Source: GCA-002727735 sp038134525 (GTDB lineage: Bacteria > Bacteroidota > Bacteroidia > Flavobacteriales_D > Parvicellaceae). Taken from it: DNA of 10,936 nt. Under the pieces are notes generated by a model, which ran no database searches, was not told the origin of the DNA, and saw only the letters and a program-made list of their open reading frames with translations. Both the position numbers and the translations under genes were made by a program. How positions within the stretch are numbered: position 1 is the stretch's first letter; each line of letters opens with the position of its first letter. The DNA is taken from contig JAYPVI010000028.1 in assembly GCA_038134525.1 (NCBI GenBank), forward strand, positions 1 through 10,936, read 5' to 3'. Shown here piece by piece: positions 6,901-10,936 of this stretch.

Positions 6901-7049
6901 GACGAACTGCCCCAACTGGTATTTTATTGATGCTTGCAATTGTTGGTGTTATGGGATTCGTGGGCCTATTAGTTATTGATGAAGTTGTTTGGGCCTTTAT
7001 CTTGCTAGTTGGTGTGTTAGGTTTGTTTGTTGGCAAACGCTTCTTATAG
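3993..7049 (+). CDS. Giant surface protein with FN3 domains and C-terminal membrane anchor
   Basis: A 1018-residue protein. Residues 1-30 are a signal peptide (FILALAIAGGSLAI, cleavage probably after VYA). Residues 32 to about 300 are a beta-rich module of unknown type. Residues about 300-468 form a second beta module that may be DNRLRE-like (uncertain). Three fibronectin type III domains follow at about 471-566, 567-656 and 657-745, each opening with PP-rich linkers and holding the W and Y/N core pattern (VDLSWTAGNDGG, VLIQWSAPTN, IALSWSSPNNGG). Residues 746-835 look Ig-like, and 838-950 form a Trp/Tyr/Cys-rich domain. The last 65 residues hold three hydrophobic helices (about 953-971, 975-995, 998-1015) ending in a basic VGKRFL. 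Almost the whole chain is exposed outside the membrane. The likely role is a virion spike or adhesin that contacts the host. Coupled to the 83-aa membrane protein upstream. Confidence 0.8.
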   Translation: MSKAFYFILALAIAGGSLAITNPFDLPLVYAETVTTKGNNYDLIEDFTIGEAKWTSHPERIMVNGQWENYFLQADNQKIIFRSNSIGGFIYDIPSCSYSIYENGFNGNNIIPSVSAVATKNVNGQWQNMQVNNELCDVTFTTNLNGIEIFSTKTLTENFNIQATNGTIITNSTQTEKFVQELKVDIFGGIKETFKVWNESDEPLGISQTVHTGDSITVGDNELNISQYNGQSFDKQFLEDNKAKVFEIANNLNYDFDLGFDSLTGINIISENGFFSSTNKVNLDYASGNFVNYLEIDPTLTLSTVNTSGFVADLSCDGSADNTGSALYVGNNVAGTNCIVAFIEYDVTSIPDNNLGITSAFFNYDVSNVWNGETIDMKVLTVNKSSLTNQQFYDNMKSTTTYPKFATVPHYSIGTGFSEEFTNEFQTADVTDNSLTLGFIPENSVFGGASDLMAIDTGTHELVITYSMATAPQPPTGLTATFNNPNVDLSWTAGNDGGSTITGYKIEHSTDNVNFSTLVANTGNSNTSYTHTTPTTGQTNYYKVYAINAIGTSTASNTASDFVGTPPNPPTSVTTSITNVNTNPLDVLIQWSAPTNVGSGTLTGFEIVRDGSVVATVGLVSSYTDTVPSAGTYAYIVRAISTHGTSSDSNTSNITTPNPPSAITDLSATANSDTAIALSWSSPNNGGSAITLYKVFQDAVQIDTTTNTSYTVTGLTPNTSYDFTVIASNNAGDSTASNTATETTYLEITGHIDLTATTQGSTTQFVFSANVTAGTPTPTFSTFDIKENGITVASNISSPYNLKLTDTATHTYTIISTDNTHWNTPSINGTVSGITASYQADWQTDLLGTNEIAYDLTRANDQLNLVVNRDTGTSTWHLNCNYRTNTQILAGNNGTWYEVNSWYYDDTQNINDASIVYIDCYNDDIILQITSYSSDRTGGGIAVLNGFFEDWTGTPVALFFVLLVAGLFSGRTAPTGILLMLAIVGVMGFVGLLVIDEVVWAFILLVGVLGLFVGKRFL

Positions 7050-7064
7050 TAGCGATACTAGGTT
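7045..7064 (+). promoter_or_regulatory. Palindromic element at the end of the giant gene
   Basis: TATAGTAGCGATACTAGG (7047-7064) contains the inverted pair TAGTA/TACTA and overlaps the TAG stop of the FN3 gene. It is centred about 18 bases before the ATG at 7074. TTATAGTA (7045-7052) doubles as a TATA-like box at -26, so here the element overlaps the box instead of sitting downstream of it. Confidence 0.45.
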
Positions 7065-7073
7065 AATTCATCC

Positions 7074-7946
7074 ATGCTTAGTTTCAGTTTTCCTGAAATG
7101 GAAATCCATAATGCTAAAGACCCCATTTGTTTAATGATTTTTCCATCCAGGAAAATCAAGGCATACAAACTTAGAGCAATTGGAGGAAATTACTTCTATA
7201 TCAGGGAGGGCAAAGCATTCAAAGGAATTTTTGAACTAGACCCAACTAAAGCCTATCATTTTGGAAAAACCCCATGTTATGTTTTTGATTCCAGGAATTG
7301 CTTGCCTATTGATGCAATACTAGTCAACGAGATAAACCACTTTGCAAGGACCAACCGTCTAGCAAAAGTAAAAAGAAAAGACGTTGACCACGCTGGCAGA
7401 CTAAGGGCTATCCTGTCGAAAGTCCCAATGATGGATGATGCCATGCGGGTTTTAAACGAGCAACTCAAAAAAAGACTGGATAAAATTACCAAAGTAGTAG
7501 AAGAAATAGGACAACCCCAAGACATTGACCAACGGGAACTAGGTAACATTTTGACTAATTATCTAGTTGCAAATGACTTAATCACAGTTGAAGAAAAAGG
7601 CGAACTGGATCATTTAGTAGACATTGGCAAAATGGATTATACTGAATTAATTGGCGTACTAAAGGATAGAGATATTATAAGAATTGAAAGCCCAATCGAG
7701 TTAAACACCCAAGTATTTTTAGAATCATTTGGAGGTTACAACCCCGAACAGATGGCAAACTTTGCAGAATATCTTACCAATATTGATAGGGGATTAAGGA
7801 CCTTAACTAGTGTCCCCGTTAAGACCTGGATGCCTGCATCAATCATTATGGCCCTATTAATTGGCGGTTCAATTGCCTTTATGATTATACTAAACTCATC
7901 GGACCAAATAGGCAGTATGTTTGGCAATCTGATGCCTAAACCTTAA
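7074..7946 (+). CDS. Tail-anchored membrane protein with helical stalk, unknown
   Basis: A 290-residue protein without a signal peptide. Residues 1-85 look like a compact beta-rich domain (SRKIKAYKLRAIGGNYFYIR). Residues about 110-150 are helical and charged (VLNEQLKKRLDKITKVVEEI), a possible coiled coil, and a second mixed helical region follows to about 245. One hydrophobic segment near the C-terminus (254-275, MPASIIMALLIGGSIAFMII) is followed by about 15 residues. This topology puts the bulk of the protein inside the membrane, so it could link the envelope to the genome or to internal proteins. The start is the first ATG after the palindromic element, 24 bases beyond the preceding stop. 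No family recognised. Confidence 0.75.
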   Translation: MLSFSFPEMEIHNAKDPICLMIFPSRKIKAYKLRAIGGNYFYIREGKAFKGIFELDPTKAYHFGKTPCYVFDSRNCLPIDAILVNEINHFARTNRLAKVKRKDVDHAGRLRAILSKVPMMDDAMRVLNEQLKKRLDKITKVVEEIGQPQDIDQRELGNILTNYLVANDLITVEEKGELDHLVDIGKMDYTELIGVLKDRDIIRIESPIELNTQVFLESFGGYNPEQMANFAEYLTNIDRGLRTLTSVPVKTWMPASIIMALLIGGSIAFMIILNSSDQIGSMFGNLMPKP

Positions 7947-7971
7947 CTAAATCCTAGTATTGATACTAGAT
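7943..7971 (+). promoter_or_regulatory. Promoter with perfect palindrome
   Basis: CTAGTAT-TG-ATACTAG (7954-7969) is a perfect 7-2-7 inverted repeat ending two bases before the ATG at 7972. A weak TATA-like TTAACTAA (7943-7950), overlapping the stop of the upstream gene, is centred about 25 bases before the start. This is the cleanest copy of the recurring element. Confidence 0.6.
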
Positions 7972-8295
7972 ATGCCACCAGGCAATCTATTTTGTTTTGA
8001 AACTTTTGATTCCAATATGTGTAATTTTACAGACAGTCCATTTAATGCGGTTCTGCAACCATTCCACGCAACACTAGGGGATTTATCTCTAGTTGCAATT
8101 TGGGGAATATTACTTGGAATACTTTGGATAAAGACAAACAATTTAGGGCTAGTAAGTATTGTAGGCATCCTAGTTGCATCATCAATTAGTACGGTGTACG
8201 AACCAGCAAGGGGGATAGGTCTGTTACTAGTTGGCGTATCAATTGGTATAATGCTATTCCAGCTCATTAGGCATAAAATCAGTACGTTTGCATAG
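7972..8295 (+). CDS. Three-segment membrane protein, unknown
   Basis: A 107-residue protein. The N-terminal 30 residues are polar with two Cys (NLFCFETFDSNMCNFTDSPF) and a sequon (NFT), so they are probably external. Three hydrophobic segments follow at about 34-50 (LSLVAIWGILLGILWI), 55-71 (LGLVSIVGILVASSI) and 78-96 (GIGLLLVGVSIGIMLFQLI), with a basic tail (RHKISTFA). I chose the ATG at 7972 over the in-frame TTG at 7960, because the TTG lies inside the palindrome and the ATG is two bases beyond it. Its stop lies within the next copy of the element. Probably an envelope or assembly protein; function not recognised. Confidence 0.72.
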   Translation: MPPGNLFCFETFDSNMCNFTDSPFNAVLQPFHATLGDLSLVAIWGILLGILWIKTNNLGLVSIVGILVASSISTVYEPARGIGLLLVGVSIGIMLFQLIRHKISTFA

Positions 8296-8311
8296 TATTG
8301 ATATAGTAGAT
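8291..8311 (+). promoter_or_regulatory. Palindromic element identical to that at 2474
   Basis: CATAGTATTGATATAGTA (8291-8308) is an exact copy of 2474-2491. It ends three bases before an ATG at 8312, as expected for the element, but that ATG meets a stop after five codons. No good TATA box is visible at -26. Confidence 0.55.
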
Positions 8312-8319
8312 ATGGCCAG

Positions 8320-8703
8320 TTGGATTTAGTGTCCAGCGATATTAGAGCATTATACGAGAGAGCATCAACGGGGATTAGTGGACCTGATGCAGACGGGGAT
8401 TATCTAAAATCCCTTTCTCTTATAGTTCCAAAAAATTCAGGCATTCAAAATGTATGGTCCAGGATTCAAACAACTAAACATTTAGCAAAACACTTTCATT
8501 GGAAATTTGCAAACCATGCTTTATCTCTAGTTCTTGCAAGAGAAAAAGGAATCGTTGCAATCACTTCTGAAAATGGAGGCGGTCTAAAGATGATTAACAC
8601 CAGCAGACACGAACAAGTAATGACTGGCATAAATCAATCATTGCAAAAGCCTGATGCATGGGATAAGATGTTTTATGGAGATAAGAAATTTGATGGTAAT
8701 TAA
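8320..8703 (+). CDS. Small soluble protein, unknown
   Basis: A 127-residue product if translation starts at TTG 8320 (LVSSDIRALYERASTGISG). It has an alpha-rich centre containing KHLAKHFHWKFANHALSLVL and ends in AWDKMFYGDKKFDGN. It has no membrane segment and no motif I recognise. The start is odd: the element-phased ATG at 8312 is in another frame and gives only five codons (MASWI). Either TTG is the true start behind a five-codon leader ORF, or a base is missing between 8314 and 8330 and the gene really starts at 8312. The 3' end overlaps the next gene by about 11 bases. Confidence 0.65.
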   Translation: MDLVSSDIRALYERASTGISGPDADGDYLKSLSLIVPKNSGIQNVWSRIQTTKHLAKHFHWKFANHALSLVLAREKGIVAITSENGGGLKMINTSRHEQVMTGINQSLQKPDAWDKMFYGDKKFDGN

Positions 8704-9049
8704 CTGCCAAAAAAAGAAAGCCAGGATAACTGAAAGAGATATAGCTTATTGTTGGACCTGCGGACACCATGCCAAACTAATTGATAATAGGTGTGCTTGT
8801 TGTTACAAAATCATATCAAAGCCAAAAAAGCATGATAGGTATTTGGAAATCAAAGAAGAACTAGATTTAATTTTAAAAAATCAATCTAGCCCTGAATTTA
8901 GATTCTATATATCGGGATGGGTTTGTTGGATTAACCAGGACGATTTAAACGAGTATGCAAAGTTAGCTGAAGTTGATAAAGCAGACCGCTATTTTCATTT
9001 TATTAGGTCCTTACTTGAATCAGACAAATTAGCTAGGGTTATCCATTAA
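8693..9049 (+). CDS. Small zinc-ribbon protein
   Basis: From ATG 8693 the product is 118 residues. Near the N-terminus, CWTCGHHAKLIDNRCACC (Cys20, Cys23, Cys34, Cys36 and Cys37) forms a C-x2-C-x10-C-x-C(C) zinc ribbon followed by a basic patch (SKPKKH), typical of nucleic-acid or protein binding. The remainder is helical and acidic with Trp-rich FYISGWVCWINQDDLNEYAK. I chose 8693 because it gives an 11-base overlap with the upstream stop and removes a poor N-terminus; ATG 8654 and ATG 8675 are in frame and possible. It is the last gene before a non-coding gap and could be a regulator, although no DNA-binding fold beyond the ribbon is visible. Confidence 0.65.
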   Translation: MVINCQKKKARITERDIAYCWTCGHHAKLIDNRCACCYKIISKPKKHDRYLEIKEELDLILKNQSSPEFRFYISGWVCWINQDDLNEYAKLAEVDKADRYFHFIRSLLESDKLARVIH

Positions 9050-9074
9050 ATAAGATACCAATAAACCAAATCAG

Positions 9075-9127
9075 TCCTTTTGAGTTAGGCTTATCGCATG
9101 GATACCTTTAACCTAACCTCAAAAGGA
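9075..9127. repeat. Long inverted repeat in intergenic space
   Basis: The left arm TCCTTTTGAGTTAGG (9075-9089) and right arm CCTAACCTCAAAAGGA (9112-9127) pair along their whole length with a single extra base in the right arm. The loop is 22 bases. This is the longest inverted repeat in the window. It lies 26 bases after the zinc-ribbon gene stop and immediately before the next promoter. It could be a transcript-end hairpin, a regulator site or a processing signal; there is no strong T tract after it. Confidence 0.65.
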
Positions 9128-9159
9128 TTTATCATACTATATAGCATAGATATAGTATG
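9127..9159 (+). promoter_or_regulatory. Promoter with 10-base perfect palindrome overlapping the start codon
   Basis: ATTTATCA (9127-9134) is a TATA-like box centred about 26 bases before the ATG at 9157. CATACTATAT (9133-9142) and ATATAGTATG (9150-9159) form a perfect 10-base inverted repeat with a 7-base spacer, and the right arm includes the ATG. The internal ATAGCATAGATATAGTAT matches the 2475-2492 element at 16 of 18 positions. Confidence 0.65.
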
Positions 9160-10512
9160 GCAGTGGATACTAATGCAGATAACGCCAATGCATATTATGA
9201 ACAAAAGAAAAATAATCAACTTAGTTATTGGGCTAGTGGAATTAAAGCAAAAAAAGGATCTGCCGATTATCAAAAAACGTATAATTCAATGGTACGAGAA
9301 ACTAATAATTATATAAAAAAATTACAGGAACAAGACCAATTAATTCAAAATAAATTATCAAATCCAACTACTGAAAAAGATTTTCGTTCAACAGTTTGGG
9401 ACAGTAGGGAAAGTTATTTAGGTTCTCAATTTTATTCTCAACTAAAAAGTGGGGCATCTGATAGAGCATTAGCAGAAGCTAATGATATGATTAGACGAGG
9501 GGCAACAAGAAACATAAACAGAAAACTAAGTGAAGCAAGCTATTATTTTATTGAGGGATATAGCCCTCAAGCTTGGAATCAATTAATTCAGGCAGAAGAT
9601 CAAAACCGCAAAAATGCTTTAAGACAATCAGCAGGCCTAAGAGCTTCAGGTAATTCATCAACTAGCACTAATACTCAAACCGCTGATGATTTTCTTGGGT
9701 CAACAAATCCTGCATTATATTCTTCTAAAAGTTTGATGGGAACTAATGTAAGGGCAACATCAACGGACCCTGCAACCGCTAAAGCAAATGCAGAACAGAC
9801 CGCCTATGTTGGGGCATTAAGGTCTGGAGGTGTAGGACTAGCCGAAGCATTACTTAATCCACAAACAGCACAGACATTTTTTGTTGATGGCAAGCAAGTT
9901 CCAAAAAGTGAAACTTCAATTAACCTGGAAACTTTTCTAACTGAACGAGGTTACGATATTAACGACCCTGCAAGCATCCCTGATTCAGTTCTCAAAGTTG
10001 CAGAAAAACAAACAACCGCTAGAGCTCAAGCAAGAAAAGCTCAAGCCCAAAATATTGAGATGGGGGATTTGCGAGAGCTTGCAAACTTTTCAACAAAGAA
10101 TGCAGATGGAACTTTTTCATTTAATTATCCAAAAGAATCACAAGCAGTAATTGCAGAACGAACACGAATCAGAAATTCGTTTTTACCTGAATGGGTTAAC
10201 CAGGAAACCATTACCCCTGATGAGGAATTTTTTGGACCAATAAGACCACAAGCAGGAAACATTGAGAATTTTTCATTATTACCCGTTGGAACTATTGAAA
10301 GGGCAATGGCAATTAATAGCCCTCTAGTTTCAGGCCAACCAACACCACCAGGACGAAAAACATTTTCAGACGTTTATAATCCAGCAGAATTATTTTTTGG
10401 CGAATTTATTCAAGGTTCTGCAAATACGTTTAACAGTTATGGCAACATGATAACAAACTTTGGATTAGGTATTCAAGGTAAAGAACTGCAACCACTAGCA
10501 AGACCACCTATA
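9157..10512 (+). CDS. Long structural-type protein, N-terminal part, cut by assembly gap
   Basis: The frame is open for 452 codons to the second N gap. The first 160 residues are helical and charged, with coiled-coil-like stretches (NNYIKKLQEQDQLIQNKLSN). Then follow an Ala/Ser/Thr/Asn-rich region (about 165-300, including RASGNSSTSTNTQTADDFLG), an Ala/Gln-rich helix (QTTARAQARKAQAQNIEMGD) and a Pro/Phe-rich part near the gap. There is no signal peptide. It continues after the gap in another frame. Large size, low complexity and position at the end of a virion-like module suggest an internal virion or tape-measure-like protein, but no homology is visible. The start ATG is fixed by the overlapping palindrome and the TATA box. 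Confidence 0.72.
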
Positions 10513-10514
10513 CA

Positions 10515-10524
10515 NNNNNNNNNN
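10515..10524. other. Assembly gap (10 N) inside the long protein gene
   Basis: Ten N bases of unknown true length. Read literally, the upstream frame stops at TGA 10531-10533. The downstream sequence is fully open in another frame, so the stop is an artefact of the placeholder. Confidence 0.95.
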
Positions 10525-10525
10525 A

Positions 10526-10936
10526 TTATCTGATTCTGCAAAAAATACAATCTATGGGGATGAAACAAGAATTAAAGAGAATAGAGCTTTAGACCCATTA
10601 GGGGATTTTTTCAACACTCAATCTAAAAGACCTACTGCAACCATTGCAGGGGAATTATTTACCGAAGCTTTGTTTTGGGCTTTGCCAGTAACCCCCGCAG
10701 TTAAAGGGGCTAAAGCAGTTGCATCATTTTTCAAAGCTGGAACTTCAACAGTAAAAGCAACAAAGGCATCAAAAGCATGGACCAGCAATGCCGACTTTAT
10801 GAAAGCGGAGGGGGCAACTAAATCAATTAGCATTACTGACCAATTAGGGGCATTTTTTGGAACACCAACAAAGACAACTAAACCAGCATTAAAGACAACT
10901 ACACCTCTATCAATATTTACATCAACTAGCCTTAGT
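10526..10936 (+). CDS. Long structural-type protein, continuation, runs off right edge
   Basis: From TTA at 10526 the frame is open for 137 codons to the window edge, reading LSDSAKNTIYGDETRIKENR and onward. Residue style and codon use match the segment before the gap. It contains a hydrophobic/amphipathic stretch (GELFTEALFWALPVTPAVKG, then AKAVASFFKAG) that could insert in or lie on a membrane, followed by a Thr/Lys/Pro-rich stretch (GTPTKTTKPALKTTTPLSIF). I infer it is the same gene as 9157 onward. Neither the missing piece nor the C-terminus is visible. Confidence 0.65.

Noticed and set aside
7960..7962. TTG as start of the 7972 membrane protein
   Set aside because: The TTG is inside the perfect palindrome; ATG 7972 lies just after it, as at the other promoters.
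9098..9316. Plus-strand frame of 72 codons from 9098
   Set aside because: It covers the hairpin and promoter and then overlaps the better-supported 9157 gene out of frame.
1..10936. Search for CRISPR arrays, insertion sequences, integrase genes and tRNA attachment sites
   Set aside because: None seen: no regularly spaced repeats, no transposase or tyrosine recombinase motifs, no tRNA fragment.

Overview
The window is AT-rich (roughly 36% G+C by eye), tightly packed and archaeal in style. TATA-like boxes sit about 25-30 bases upstream of start codons that have almost no leader. Genes abut or overlap by a base, and several apparently start at TTG. The mix of short multi-membrane-segment proteins, an FtsK/HerA-type (A32-like) P-loop ATPase, a very large FN3-containing surface protein and a long Ala/Ser/Thr-rich structural-looking protein suggests the virion/assembly module of a membrane-containing archaeal virus, or a provirus or related element. 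A Nitrososphaerota (thaumarchaeal) host is my best guess from protein style. That assignment is inference, because no database could be searched. No integrase, replication gene, tRNA or hallmark capsid fold is recognisable here.

Layout. Positions 1-855 form a leftward operon: a 41-aa membrane peptide, an overlapping 51-aa protein, then a secreted or lipoprotein-like protein that runs off the left edge. Positions 856-1067 are a non-coding divergent region with a promoter, a small hairpin, long T tracts and a GC-rich hairpin. From about 1068 everything reads rightward: an unknown gene broken by a 10-N gap, the ATPase (1387-2478), two membrane proteins (2494-3353), an 87-aa two-segment membrane protein in its own promoter/terminator unit (3392-3655), an 83-aa membrane protein overlapping the 1018-aa FN3 protein (3742-7049), a tail-anchored protein (7074-7946), a three-segment membrane protein (7972-8295), two small soluble proteins including a zinc-ribbon protein (8320-9049), and a long protein (9157 to the right edge) interrupted by a second 10-N gap.

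The most striking feature is a near-palindromic element (core close to ATAGTATTGATATAGTAT or CTAGTATTGATACTAG) placed just before the start codon of most transcription units. It usually lies between the TATA-like box and the start. It occurs before both the rightward genes and the leftward operon, so one DNA-binding regulator could coordinate the whole module. Both N gaps interrupt genes whose true reading frames differ on the two sides, so automatic ORF calls across them are wrong.
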